From: Microcella alkaliphila
GTDB lineage: Bacteria > Actinomycetota > Actinomycetes > Actinomycetales > Microbacteriaceae
Direction of reading: 5' to 3'
NCBI RefSeq assembly: GCF_002355395.1
Contig: NZ_AP017315.1
Coordinates: forward strand, 372,001 to 436,000
Length of the DNA: 64,000 nt
Shown piece by piece: positions 43,538 to 51,855 of this stretch (the stretch's first letter is position 1; each line of letters starts with the position of its first letter). Position numbers and translations under genes: made by a program. The notes beneath the pieces were generated by a model. That model did not search any database. It saw nothing but the letters and a program-made list of their open reading frames with translations, and had not been told where the DNA came from.

Positions 43538-43555
43538 CTGGGCCGCCTGGCCCAG
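43538..43555. terminator. Stem-loop after the OhrR gene
   Basis: CTGGGCC-GCCT-GGCCCAG, a perfect 7-bp stem with a 4-base loop three bases after the stop codon. It lies between two convergent genes (OhrR and the MFS exporter). No clear T-run follows. Confidence 0.5.
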
Positions 43556-43694
43556 CCGTCCAGAGCCCGCTCGCCTGACATCGTGCTGGTTCGCGCAGTT
43601 CGTGCGTGCCTCACCAGGCACGGTTTGCGCACACCCGCACGAGTTCAGCCGGCGGCCGCGATGCGGCGACAACCCTCCTCGAGGCGAGCCGCCC

Positions 43695-45023
43695 CTAAAT
43701 CCGCCGCGACCCGGCCTCGACGATCGCGATCTCGCGTGTCGCCGTCTCGCGGTCGAGGCCGTCGCCGTCATAGCGCACGTGCCACTTCGGCCGGTACCAG
43801 CGCTGCCGCCCACCCGACCGGCGGATGCGCAGATTGCGCGTGGCGCGCATCCAGATGACGGTGACGGTCGCGGCCGCGATGCCGGCGAGTGCGCCGACAG
43901 CGATCGCCCAGCGCGGGCCGAGCTCGTTGGCGATGAGGCCGAGCAGGGGGCCGCCGATCGGGGTGCCGCCCATGAAGATCATGAGGTAGAGCGACATGAC
44001 GCGTCCGCGGATCGCGGGCCGGGTCGTGGTCTGCACGTACGCGTTCGCCGAGGTGATCATCGTGAGGGCGAAGAAGCCGATGGGGGCGAGGGCGAGCAGG
44101 AACAGCGGGAAGGTCGGCATGAGGGCGGCGACCACCATGGCGGCTGAGAACCCGAGCGCCGAGCCGACGATCACCCGCAGGCGCGGTCGGTCGCGGCGCG
44201 CCGAGCCGAGCGCTCCGATCACCGAGCCGACGGCGACGATCGACGACATCAGGCCGAACTCGCCGGCACCGCGGCCGAACTCGACGCTCGCCATCGTCGC
44301 CGTGAAGATGGCGAAGTTGAAGCCGAAGGTGCCCATCAGGAACACCATTGCGAAGATCGCCATCAGGTCGCCGCGGCGTCGCACGTAGGCGAGTCCGGCG
44401 CGGAACTGTCCGCGGGCCTTCGCCTCCTTCTTCATGGGGTGCAGCTCGTTCTCGCGCAGCAGATAGAGGGCCACGAGCATCGCGAGGAAGGTGACGGCAT
44501 TGACGACGATGACCCAGCCAGCGCCGATCGCGACGGTCAGGAGGCCCGCGACGGCGGGGCCGATGAGGCGCGCGGTGTTGAACGATGCCGAGTTCAGCGC
44601 GACGGCGTTCGGCAGGTCTTTCGTGCCGACCAGTTCGCCGACGAAGGTCTGGCGGGCGGGCGCGTCGATCGCGGTTGTGATGCCGAGGCCGAGCGCGAAG
44701 AGGTAGACCATCCACAGTTCGGCGACGCCGGCGACGATGATCGCGCCGAGGCCGAGGGCCAGCAGCGCGAGGGTGATCTGGGTCGCCGCGAGCAGCCGCC
44801 GCCCGTTGATGCGGTCGGCGAGGATCCCCGCATACGGGCTGATCAGCAGCGCCGGCCCGAACTGCAGTGCCATCGTGATACCGACCGCGACTGCGTCGTT
44901 ATCGGTCAGCTCGGTGAGCACGTACCAGTCTTGGGCGGTGCGCTGCATCCACGCGCCGACGTTCGAGATGAGCGCGCCGGCGAACCAGATGCGGTAGTTC
45001 ACGCCGGCGAGCGAGCGGAACAT
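43695..45023 (-). CDS. MFS transporter (EntS/MFS_3-type exporter)
   Basis: A 442-residue integral membrane protein with about twelve hydrophobic segments, beginning FRSLAGVNYRIWFAGALISNVGAWMQRTAQDWYVL. MFS loop motif A is ISPYAGILADRINGRRLL; IDAPARQTFVGELV and NSASFNTARLIGPAVAGLL are typical of the EntS-type exporter group. A basic, Trp/Arg-rich cytoplasmic tail of about 45 residues follows the last helix. It starts five bases after the stop of the MarR gene and is almost certainly co-transcribed with and controlled by it. Substrate unknown; efflux of drug-like or siderophore-like compounds is usual. Confidence 0.85.
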   Translation of the reverse strand: MFRSLAGVNYRIWFAGALISNVGAWMQRTAQDWYVLTELTDNDAVAVGITMALQFGPALLISPYAGILADRINGRRLLAATQITLALLALGLGAIIVAGVAELWMVYLFALGLGITTAIDAPARQTFVGELVGTKDLPNAVALNSASFNTARLIGPAVAGLLTVAIGAGWVIVVNAVTFLAMLVALYLLRENELHPMKKEAKARGQFRAGLAYVRRRGDLMAIFAMVFLMGTFGFNFAIFTATMASVEFGRGAGEFGLMSSIVAVGSVIGALGSARRDRPRLRVIVGSALGFSAAMVVAALMPTFPLFLLALAPIGFFALTMITSANAYVQTTTRPAIRGRVMSLYLMIFMGGTPIGGPLLGLIANELGPRWAIAVGALAGIAAATVTVIWMRATRNLRIRRSGGRQRWYRPKWHVRYDGDGLDRETATREIAIVEAGSRRI

Positions 45024-45028
45024 CGCGT

Positions 45029-45490
45029 TCAACTGTCCGCCAGCTTCCGCAGCACGGGGCGTGCCGCTTCGAGCGCCGCACGCTCGTCGTCGCTCAACTC
45101 GTCGAGCCGGTCGTGGAACCACTGCGTGCGCAGGCGCCGCGTCTCGGCGACCACCTGCTCGCCCTCGTCGGTGAGCGTCACCCAGACGCAGCGTGCATCC
45201 TCGTCGCTGGGCGTGCGGGCGACGAGACCGGCCGCCTCGAGGGCGTTGATGGTGCGGTTCATGGCCGGGGCGCTCACGCGCTCGCGCTCGGCGAGCTGCC
45301 CGGGGGTCGACCGCCCCTCGCTCGCCAAGAGCCAGAGCACGCCGAGCTGACTGTCGGTGATGCCCTCACCGCCCCGCTCGTTGCGGATGCGCCGCGCGAG
45401 CTTCTGGATGAGCACGCGCAGCTCTTCGTCGGGGTCGGTCGACGCGGGCGGCGTGCTGCCGGGCAGGGGAGGCGGTGGTGCGGTCGTCAT
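45029..45490 (-). CDS. MarR-family regulator
   Basis: A 153-residue winged-helix protein: IQKLARRIRNERGGEGITDSQLGVLWLLASEGRSTPGQLAERERVSAPAMNRTINALEAAGLVARTPSDEDARCVWVTLTDEG. The N terminus is a short Pro-rich tail. ATG at 45490 is supported by the palindrome directly upstream (45500-45525), which probably is its own operator. It heads a two-gene unit with the MFS exporter, a common efflux-pump arrangement in which the exporter substrate inactivates the repressor. Confidence 0.87.
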   Translation of the reverse strand: MTTAPPPPLPGSTPPASTDPDEELRVLIQKLARRIRNERGGEGITDSQLGVLWLLASEGRSTPGQLAERERVSAPAMNRTINALEAAGLVARTPSDEDARCVWVTLTDEGEQVVAETRRLRTQWFHDRLDELSDDERAALEAARPVLRKLADS

Positions 45491-45499
45491 GGCAACTCA

Positions 45500-45525
45500 T
45501 TACCCTAGGTCATTAACCTGGGTAA
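45500..45525. promoter_or_regulatory. Probable MarR operator
   Basis: TTACCC (45500-45505) and GGGTAA (45520-45525) frame an imperfect palindrome that also includes CTAGG and CCTGG; the outer CATTACC/GGTAACGAATG extends the symmetry. It lies between the MarR gene and the divergent hydrolase gene, 10 bases before the MarR start. Confidence 0.55.
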
Positions 45526-45565
45526 CGAATGGATGCGCGTACGCTGGCCCCCAAGGAGGCCATCG

Positions 45566-46468
45566 ATGGTGAGATTCATCGCCGAGCGCGATCACCGCAC
45601 GTTTGTCGACGATCACGGCGTGACCGTGCACTACTACGTCTGGTCGCCCGGGAAACCCCGCGGCGTCGTCCAGATCGCGCATGGGGTCGGCGAGCACGCG
45701 CTGCGCTACGAGGCGCTCGCGCAAGACCTCGTCAACCGCGGGTACGCCGTCTACGCCGACGACCACCGCGGCCACGGGGCCACCGGCGTCGAGCAGTGGG
45801 TTGGCGACCTGACGAGGATCGGCAAGCTGGGCGTGGGCGGGCTGCGTGCGACGCAGCAAAACCTGCGAGACCTCGCCACGATCATCCGTCGAGAGCGTGC
45901 CGGCATGCCGCTCGCGCTCGTCGCCCACTCATGGGGCTCGTTGATGGCGCAGAACCTGCTGAACGCGGGCCGCCAGCCGTGGGACGCCGTCGTGCTCACG
46001 GGCACCGCCCACCGCACGCCGTGGGGCATGAACTCGGGCGAGTTGAACGCCCGCCACGCGCACCTCGGCGACACCGGGGCCGAGTGGCTGAGCCGCGACC
46101 CCGAGGTTGCCGCCGCGTTCGTCGCCGACGAGCTCACGACCGACGCGAAGGTGCTGAAGCTGTTCGGCCTGTTCGACGCGCTGCGCCTCTACGGCCGGCC
46201 GAAGAAGCTCGACCGCGACGTGCCGCTGCTGATCATGGTCGGCGACGACGACCCGCTCGGCGGGGAAGAGAGCGCGGCGAAGCTCGCCAACGACTACGTC
46301 GGCCGCGGGGGCCTCAGCGACGTTCAGCTGATCGTCTACCCGGGCGCGCGCCACGAGATCTTCAACGAGACGAACCAGCAGGAGGTGCGTGACGACCTCA
46401 TGGCCTGGCTCGACGAGCGCCTGTTCGACGGGGCCCGCGCCTCCGGGTCGGCGGAGGAGACCGCCTAG
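45566..46468 (+). CDS. Alpha/beta hydrolase (monoacylglycerol-lipase/lysophospholipase type)
   Basis: A 300-residue serine hydrolase of the Hydrolase_4 group. The segment VQIAHGVGEHALRYEALAQDLVNRGYAVYADDHRGHG is the oxyanion and lid region of monoacylglycerol lipases; the nucleophile is in ALVAHSWGSLMAQ (A-H-S-W-G elbow); Asp is expected in IMVGDDDPLGG and His in YPGARHEIFNE. No signal peptide, so probably cytoplasmic. ATG at 45566 follows AAGGAGG at six bases, so the 11-residue upstream extension was dropped. It is divergent from the MarR gene and shares the palindrome region; regulation by MarR is possible. Confidence 0.85.
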   Translation: MVRFIAERDHRTFVDDHGVTVHYYVWSPGKPRGVVQIAHGVGEHALRYEALAQDLVNRGYAVYADDHRGHGATGVEQWVGDLTRIGKLGVGGLRATQQNLRDLATIIRRERAGMPLALVAHSWGSLMAQNLLNAGRQPWDAVVLTGTAHRTPWGMNSGELNARHAHLGDTGAEWLSRDPEVAAAFVADELTTDAKVLKLFGLFDALRLYGRPKKLDRDVPLLIMVGDDDPLGGEESAAKLANDYVGRGGLSDVQLIVYPGARHEIFNETNQQEVRDDLMAWLDERLFDGARASGSAEETA

Positions 46469-46806
46469 GCGCGCGCAACCTGCACGAGCAGCAGCGCGCT
46501 GGTCTCGTGTGCTTCGATGTGGTGACGCGCCTGCGGAATCGGTGCGAGCATCCCCGCCGTGAGCGGTACCGCGCGGCCGTCGACCGAGTGAAGCGTGACC
46601 GAGCCACTGAGCACCTGCAGCATCGCCTCGCCCGGGTTGTCGTGCTCGGGAAGCTCGTGGCCGGCGGCGATGCCGATGCCGATCACGCGCAAGTGGGCGT
46701 CATCGTCTGCCGGTACGCGCTGCGTGGCCAGGCCGTTGGGCGCGGCCCCTGCGTCCTCCATGAGTGAGCTGCCGAAACGACTGAGGTCAAGCGCGACGAA
46801 ATCCAT
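46465..46806 (-). CDS. Cupin-domain protein
   Basis: A 113-residue small beta-barrel of the cupin_2 type: VIGIGIAAGHELPEHDNPGEAMLQVLSGSVTLHSVDGRAVPLTAGMLAPIPQARHHIEAHETSALLLVQV. Metal-binding His/Glu residues are in ELPEHDNPGEA and RHHIEA. Its function is unknown; such proteins often serve as small metabolite or metal sensors. It overlaps the convergent hydrolase gene end by four bases and is divergent from the rhodanese gene with 22 bases between. Confidence 0.78.
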   Translation of the reverse strand: MDFVALDLSRFGSSLMEDAGAAPNGLATQRVPADDDAHLRVIGIGIAAGHELPEHDNPGEAMLQVLSGSVTLHSVDGRAVPLTAGMLAPIPQARHHIEAHETSALLLVQVARA

Positions 46807-46828
46807 GGCCGCACCCTAGCCTGAGGGC

Positions 46829-47665
46829 ATGTTGCCGCCGATTGTTTCTCCCGCCTGGTTCGCCGAGCACCGCGACGAGGTCGTCGTCGCCGACGTGCGA
46901 TGGTACCTCGACGGGCGGTCGGGGCGCGAGGCGCACGAGGCCGGCCACATCCCCGGCGCCGTGTTCGTCGACCTCGACGCGTGGCTCGCCGCCCCCGCGA
47001 CGGCGGCCGACGGCCGGCACCCGCTGCCCGATCCGGCGGTCTTTGCGATGGGCCTCGGAGCGCTCGGCATCGGCGACGGTGACGCGGTGGTCGCGTATGA
47101 CGACGCCGGCGGCGTGATCGCCGCACGCCTCGTCTGGATGTTGCGGGCCGTCGGTCACGACGCCGCCCTCCTCGACGGCGGCCTGGATGCGTGGGTCGCC
47201 ACGCACGGGGAGGATGCGCTCGAGACTGGCCCGGTGGAGGCACGGCCGCGGTCGCTGTCGACCCGCGCGTGGCCCGCCGAACGGCTGGCCGACCTCGACG
47301 AGGTGAGCCGAGCATCCGCCGATGAGGGGCCCCTGCTGGTCGACGCCCGCGCGCCCGAGCGGTACCGCGGCGACGATGAACCCGTCGACGCGCGCGCCGG
47401 CCACATCCCCGGCGCGGTGAATCTGCCCACCCGCGACCACGTCGGACCCGACGGTCTGCACCTCGCGCCGGAGGTGCTGCGCGAGCGCTTCGAGGCGGCG
47501 GGCGCGGGTGAGCGCGAGGTTGTCGCCTACTGCGGCTCGGGCGTCACCGCCTGTCACACGCTCATCGCGCTCGAGTACGCGGGCCTGGCAGCCGGGCGCC
47601 TCTACCCCGGCTCGTGGTCGCAGTACGCGGCCGCTCCCGGCCTTCCCGTGGCCACCGCTCAGTAG
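46829..47665 (+). CDS. Two-domain sulfurtransferase (rhodanese)
   Basis: A 278-residue thiosulfate/3-mercaptopyruvate-sulfurtransferase-type enzyme with two rhodanese domains. Domain 1 (residues 1-130) has VVVADVRWYLDGRSGREAHEAGHIPGAVFVDLD; domain 2 (150-278) has LLVDARAPERYRGDDEP, AGHIPGAVNLPTRDHV and the active-site loop YCGSGVTACH with catalytic Cys235. The CGSGVTA loop fits 3-mercaptopyruvate sulfurtransferases better than bovine-type rhodanese (CRKGVT). It lies ten bases upstream of the lipoate-ligase gene, in the same direction, so they may be co-transcribed; the sulfur link between the two is suggestive only. Confidence 0.9.
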   Translation: MLPPIVSPAWFAEHRDEVVVADVRWYLDGRSGREAHEAGHIPGAVFVDLDAWLAAPATAADGRHPLPDPAVFAMGLGALGIGDGDAVVAYDDAGGVIAARLVWMLRAVGHDAALLDGGLDAWVATHGEDALETGPVEARPRSLSTRAWPAERLADLDEVSRASADEGPLLVDARAPERYRGDDEPVDARAGHIPGAVNLPTRDHVGPDGLHLAPEVLRERFEAAGAGEREVVAYCGSGVTACHTLIALEYAGLAAGRLYPGSWSQYAAAPGLPVATAQ

Positions 47666-47675
47666 GCTTGCCCGC

Positions 47676-48743
47676 ATGAGCGGTGAGAGCCCCCTGCACG
47701 GCGAATACAAGGTTCCCGGCGGAAAGCTGGTCGTCGTCGACCTGACGGTTGTGGATGACGCGATTGCGAGCATCCGGATCGCGGGCGATTTCTTCGTCGA
47801 ACCCGACGAGACCGTTCACGAGATGGAGCGCGCCGTCACCGGGATGCGCGCCGACAGCGACGCGGTCGCCCTCACGCGGGCGCTCACCGCGGCGGTGCCG
47901 GCCGGGGCGCAGCTGCTCGGGTTCAGCCCCGAGGCGGTGGCGACGACGATCCGGCGCGCGGTGAACAGCGCCACCACGTTCGCCGACCACGACTGGCAGC
48001 TCGTGCGCGGGCCGGCGCTTGCGCCCGTGCAGCAGATGGCGACCGACCAGGTGCTCACCGAGGAGGTCGGCGCCGGACGGCGCGGGCCGACCCTGCGCAT
48101 CTGGGAGTGGGCGAGTCCCGCCGTCGTCATCGGGTCGTTCCAGAGCGTCAAGAACGAGGTCGACCTCGACAACGCTGCCGCCTTTGGCTTCGAGGTCGTG
48201 CGCCGCGTGTCGGGCGGCGGTGCCATGTTCATCGAGCCGCAGTCGGCGATCACCTACTCGCTCTACGCTCCCGTCGACCTCGTTAAGGGAATGAGCTTCG
48301 CGGAGTCGTACGCGTTCCTCGACAGCTGGGTGCTGACCGCCCTGCGCGACCTCGGCATCGACGCCGCCTACGTGCCGCTCAACGACATCGCGAGCCCCGC
48401 CGGCAAGATCGGCGGCGCCGCGCAGAAGCGCCTCGGCGCCGGAGCCGTGCTGCACCACACGACCATGGCCTACGACATGGACGGCGACCGCATGACCCAG
48501 GTGCTGCGCATCGGGCGCGAGAAGCTGAGCGACAAGGGCATCGCGAGCGCTAACAAGCGCGTCGACCCGCTCAAATCACAGACCGGCATGACCCGCGACG
48601 CCATCATCGACTCGCTCGTCGGCACCTTCGATCGGTTGTACGGCCTCAGCGAGGGGGCCATCACCGACGACGAGAGCGCTCGGGTTGAGCAGCTCGTGGC
48701 CGAGAAGTTCGGCACGCACGACTGGGTGCACCGGGTGCCGTGA
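47676..48743 (+). CDS. lplA: Lipoate-protein ligase A with N-terminal accessory domain
   Basis: A 355-residue enzyme that activates lipoate with ATP and transfers it to lipoyl domains of dehydrogenase complexes. The catalytic BPL/LplA-type domain (about 105-340) shows WEWASPAVVIGSFQSVKNEVD, RRVSGGGAMFIEPQSAITYSLY and the lysine in IASPAGKIGGAAQKR. The first 100 residues (GEYKVPGGKLVVVDLTVVDDAIASIRIAGDFFVEPDE) resemble the lipoate-ligase accessory domain, which is C-terminal in E. coli LplA, so the domain order is reversed. ATG at 47676. The stop overlaps the permease start (GTGA, 48740-48743), an unexpected coupling to a haem/iron-type transporter. Confidence 0.86.
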   Translation: MSGESPLHGEYKVPGGKLVVVDLTVVDDAIASIRIAGDFFVEPDETVHEMERAVTGMRADSDAVALTRALTAAVPAGAQLLGFSPEAVATTIRRAVNSATTFADHDWQLVRGPALAPVQQMATDQVLTEEVGAGRRGPTLRIWEWASPAVVIGSFQSVKNEVDLDNAAAFGFEVVRRVSGGGAMFIEPQSAITYSLYAPVDLVKGMSFAESYAFLDSWVLTALRDLGIDAAYVPLNDIASPAGKIGGAAQKRLGAGAVLHHTTMAYDMDGDRMTQVLRIGREKLSDKGIASANKRVDPLKSQTGMTRDAIIDSLVGTFDRLYGLSEGAITDDESARVEQLVAEKFGTHDWVHRVP

Positions 48744-49780
48744 GGTCGCGCCTGCGCGCGACCGCGCTCGTCCTGCTACTCGCCGGCCTCCTGGTCGGCG
48801 GCATCATTGCGAGCGCTGTCACGGGGCAGCTGGCCGTCGCCCCCACCGAGGTGCTCGGCTCGCTGCTACGGGCCATCGGCATCGACACGGCGTGGGCTCC
48901 GACCGACCCGATCGTGGAGTCCACCCTGTGGGTCGTGCGCTTCCCGCGCATCGTCATGGGCCTCATGGTGGGGGCATCGCTCGCCGTCGCTGGCGCCGTC
49001 ATGCAGGCCATCTTCGGCAACCCGCTCGCCGAGCCCGGCGTCGTCGGGGTGTCTTCAGGAGCCGCGCTCGGCGCATCCATTGCGATCACGATCGGCGCGA
49101 GCGTGCTCGGCGGTCCGGGAGTCGCGGTGTTCGCCTTCCTTGGCGGGCTAGTGGCCACGCTACTCGTCTACGCCGTCGCGCGGGCAGGGGGGCGCACCGA
49201 GGTCGTCACTTTGCTGCTCACCGGTATCGCCATCAACGCCTTCGCGCAGGCCGGCATCGCCTTCGTGCTGTTCATCGCCGACTCGGCCAGCCGCGAGCAG
49301 ATCGTGTTCTGGCAGCTCGGCTCAATCGCCGGGTCGCTGTGGAACCAGGTGCTGATCGTCGCCGTCGTAGCGCTGTTCGGCACGCTCGCCGCGCTCTTCC
49401 TCGCCCGCCGACTCGACCTGCTCGCACTCGGCGAGCGCAACGCCCGCCAGCTGGGGGTCAACGTCGAGCGGCTGCGCATCGTCGCCATCGTGCTCGTCGC
49501 CCTGCTTACGGGCGCCGCGGTCGCGTTCACCGGCATCATCGCCTTCGTCGGCCTGGTCGTGCCGCACATCATCCGCATGATCATCGGGCCCGCCCACCGC
49601 GGTCTCATTCTCGCCAGCGCTGTCGGCGGCGGTGCCCTGCTCGTCATCGCCGACCTCATGACCCGAACCCTCATCGCCGGGGCCGAACTGCCGATCGGCA
49701 TGCTCACCTCGCTGGTCGGAGGGCCGTTCTTCTTCTACCTGCTCTGGCGGCAGCGTCGACGCAGCGGGGGGTGGGCGTGA
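48740..49780 (+). CDS. FecCD-family ABC permease (haem/siderophore type)
   Basis: A 346-residue permease with about ten hydrophobic segments: ALVLLLAGLLVGGIIASAVTG, then RFPRIVMGLMVGASLAVAGAVMQAIFGNPLAEPGVVGVSSGAALGA, which is the BtuC/FecCD signature, and AFTGIIAFVGLVVPHIIRMIIGPAHR. GTG at 48740 overlaps the lipoate-ligase stop. Its partner ATPase follows with a one-base overlap. No binding protein is encoded beside it; HmuT/FecB-type lipoproteins normally precede the permease. The substrate is haem or a siderophore by similarity of the ATPase to HmuV. Confidence 0.88.
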   Translation: MRSRLRATALVLLLAGLLVGGIIASAVTGQLAVAPTEVLGSLLRAIGIDTAWAPTDPIVESTLWVVRFPRIVMGLMVGASLAVAGAVMQAIFGNPLAEPGVVGVSSGAALGASIAITIGASVLGGPGVAVFAFLGGLVATLLVYAVARAGGRTEVVTLLLTGIAINAFAQAGIAFVLFIADSASREQIVFWQLGSIAGSLWNQVLIVAVVALFGTLAALFLARRLDLLALGERNARQLGVNVERLRIVAIVLVALLTGAAVAFTGIIAFVGLVVPHIIRMIIGPAHRGLILASAVGGGALLVIADLMTRTLIAGAELPIGMLTSLVGGPFFFYLLWRQRRRSGGWA

Positions 49781-50610
49781 TGAGCGACCTGCCCGGAACG
49801 CCCGTCACCGGGTCGATCCCCGCCCACCCGGCCGAGAGTCGCGTCGTGCTTGAGGCGCGCGGCGTCGGGGTGACACGTGACGGCCGGCAGATCCTGCACG
49901 ACGTCAACCTGGAGGTGCGCACCGGCGAGGTGCTGGCGCTTGTCGGCCCCAACGGTGCTGGCAAGTCGACGCTTCTCGGCGCCCTCAGCGGCGAACTCGA
50001 CTACGACCACGGCACCGTGCTACTCGACGGCAAGCGCCTCGGCGACTACCGCACGATCGAACTCGCCCGTCGCCGCGCCGTACTCAACCAGGCCAACGAG
50101 GTGAGCTTCCCCTTCCTCGTGCGCGAGATCGTCGCCATGGGCCGCAACCCGTGGGTGCGCACCCCGCAGTTCGACGACGATGAGCAGGCCATCGCCGAGG
50201 CGGTGCGCACCGCCGACGTCGGCCACCTCGTCGAGCGGCGCTTCACCGCGCTGTCGGGCGGCGAGCGCGCGCGGGTGTCGCTCGCCCGCGTGCTCGCGCA
50301 GCGCACCGAGATCGTGTTCCTCGACGAGCCGACTGCGGCGCTCGACCTGCGCCATCAAGAAGACGTGATGCGCGCATCCCTGGCCCTCGCCCGCGCGGGG
50401 CGCGCGGTCGTCGTGGTGCTGCACGACCTCTCGCTCGCGGCCGCATACGCCGATCGCATCGGCATGCTCACCGGCGGAACCCTTGCCGCGATCGGCACCC
50501 CGAACGAGGTGCTGACCGCCGAGCGCGTCGGCCGCGCCTACGGCCTGGGTGTGCGGGTGTACCACCCGACGCCGGGCTCGCGGCCGGTCATCCTGCCGCT
50601 GCGCGACTGA
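49780..50610 (+). CDS. hmuV: Haem ABC transporter ATP-binding protein (HmuV type)
   Basis: A 276-residue ATPase. Walker A ALVGPNGAGKSTLLGALSG, the stretch RRRAVLNQANEVSFPFLVREIVAMGRNPW characteristic of HmuV-type proteins, signature ALSGGERARVSLARVLAQ, Walker B EIVFLDEPTAALDLRH and the switch His in VVLHDLSLAAAYADRI. The C-terminal VGRAYGLGVRVYHPTPGSRPVILPLRD also fits HmuV. ATG at 49780 shares one base with the permease stop (TGATG). It would power haem import with the FecCD permease, but the haem-binding protein is not in the cluster. Confidence 0.86.
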   Translation: MSDLPGTPVTGSIPAHPAESRVVLEARGVGVTRDGRQILHDVNLEVRTGEVLALVGPNGAGKSTLLGALSGELDYDHGTVLLDGKRLGDYRTIELARRRAVLNQANEVSFPFLVREIVAMGRNPWVRTPQFDDDEQAIAEAVRTADVGHLVERRFTALSGGERARVSLARVLAQRTEIVFLDEPTAALDLRHQEDVMRASLALARAGRAVVVVLHDLSLAAAYADRIGMLTGGTLAAIGTPNEVLTAERVGRAYGLGVRVYHPTPGSRPVILPLRD

Positions 50611-50804
50611 GCACTCGCTACCGCCGACTCGCGTCGCGCAGGCCCCGCCGCGCCGCACTGTTGTCGCGTCGCCCCGGAGGGTCGGGCGGCTCGCGGCGGG
50701 CCGGCCGCGACACGCCATGACGCGGGGGCATCCACCGGGGCTGCGCGACACTGGCCCGACACATGAGCCGGCTGCACACACGGGCGAGACCGGCGAAGTG
50801 CCTG

Positions 50805-51089
50805 CTACCGACGCGCGAGGTCGTCGTATTCGGGATGCCGGCGCATCCACATGCGCACGAACCCGCACACCGGCTGCACCGGTTCCGCGCGTGTGTTACG
50901 AACCTCGTCGAGGATCGCCTGCACGACCTCACCACCCACGCCCTTGTTGCGCATGAGCGGGGGCACTTCGGCGTGCAACATCCGCAGGGTTCCGCCGGCG
51001 ACGTCGTAGTCGATCCAGCCCTGCAGTTCGTCGCCGCGGTGCACGGAATAGCGGGAGGCATCGGGCTCGTGGGTCACGGTGAGGCTCAT
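50805..51089 (-). CDS. GNAT-fold acetyltransferase-like protein (YjdJ/NATD1 type)
   Basis: A 94-residue single-domain protein of the short GNAT group: SRYSVHRGDELQGWIDYDVAGGTLRMLHAEVPPLMRNKGVGGEVVQAILDEVR. The loop RNKGVGGEVV is the acetyl-CoA pyrophosphate-binding motif (R-x-x-G-x-G). The C terminus VCGFVRMWMRRHPEYDDLARR is typical of the NATD1-like family. No partner is evident; the upstream bases show no strong ribosome binding site. It converges on hmuV across a 194-base gap that contains no gene I can support. Confidence 0.82.
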   Translation of the reverse strand: MSLTVTHEPDASRYSVHRGDELQGWIDYDVAGGTLRMLHAEVPPLMRNKGVGGEVVQAILDEVRNTRAEPVQPVCGFVRMWMRRHPEYDDLARR

Positions 51090-51174
51090 GCCGGGCACCC
51101 TATCGGCGCTGCACGGCAGTGGGCTGGGTGGCCCGGTCGTCGACACGCTCTCGACGATCCATCACAATCGAGCC

Positions 51175-51816
51175 ATGACGTCGTACGTTCGCCCCGAGAT
51201 CGCGCCTCAGGAGTACCGCGATGTGAGCGGCACTGTGATTCCTTACGGCGAGCGGTGGGGCTTGGCTGGACCTCCCGAAGACTCGTACAGCTGCATCACG
51301 CACCCCGAGCGATTCGCGCCGCTACACGAGGTCGCGCGAGCCCTCGTTGCGCACCTCACTCTCACCTTCGACATTGAGATAGAGCGTGGCGCCTCCCTCG
51401 CGGACGAGCTCGGGAGGAGACAGATCCCCATCATTGATGCCTACACGTTGCGCCCACGTGCCGTCGACGCGGCACCGTTGGACATTGCGCTGACCGGCTA
51501 CCCGGGGGTGGTCCTCGCGGCGGGAGTGCTGTGGGAGTCGTCTTACCCGGTATGTGGCTGCGACGCCTGCGACGAGACCTGGGAGAGAGCAGCCGACGAA
51601 CTGGAGAGCCACGTCCTCGCTGTCGCCGATGGTCGCTTCCGTGAATCGGTGGCAACGCAAGGGCGTGCGGATGGTCGGGCAACATACGGCTACCGGTTCG
51701 CCGGAAGCATGTCCGGAACGGGCGGCCTGACGCATGTGTCCGACGCGAAACGAGAAGCCGCTATCGAGCGGCTCGCGACTCTGTCTGCTGGTTGGCTGTC
51801 GTGGCCTCGACGCTGA
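51175..51816 (+). CDS. DUF6226-like hypothetical protein
   Basis: A 213-residue soluble protein with the cysteine-rich motif SSYPVCGCDACDETWER near residue 130, which I associate with the actinobacterial DUF6226 family of unknown function. Other visible segments are YGERWGLAGPPEDSYSCITHPERFAPLHEVARALVAHLTLTFDIEIERG and a C-terminal TYGYRFAGSMSGTGG. Codon use is a little less GC-rich than in the neighbours. ATG at 51175; the frame continues upstream, but it overlaps the divergent GNAT gene. Nothing in the context suggests a role. Confidence 0.65.
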   Translation: MTSYVRPEIAPQEYRDVSGTVIPYGERWGLAGPPEDSYSCITHPERFAPLHEVARALVAHLTLTFDIEIERGASLADELGRRQIPIIDAYTLRPRAVDAAPLDIALTGYPGVVLAAGVLWESSYPVCGCDACDETWERAADELESHVLAVADGRFRESVATQGRADGRATYGYRFAGSMSGTGGLTHVSDAKREAAIERLATLSAGWLSWPRR

Positions 51817-51855
51817 TGGCTCGGCGGTTCGAATCGGCGACTGCGGCCGCCCCTG

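Noticed and set aside
50611..50804. Possible small gene or RNA between hmuV and the GNAT gene
   Set aside because: Overlapping open frames are Arg/Pro-rich shadows without a ribosome binding site; no hairpin with T-run or conserved RNA was recognised.
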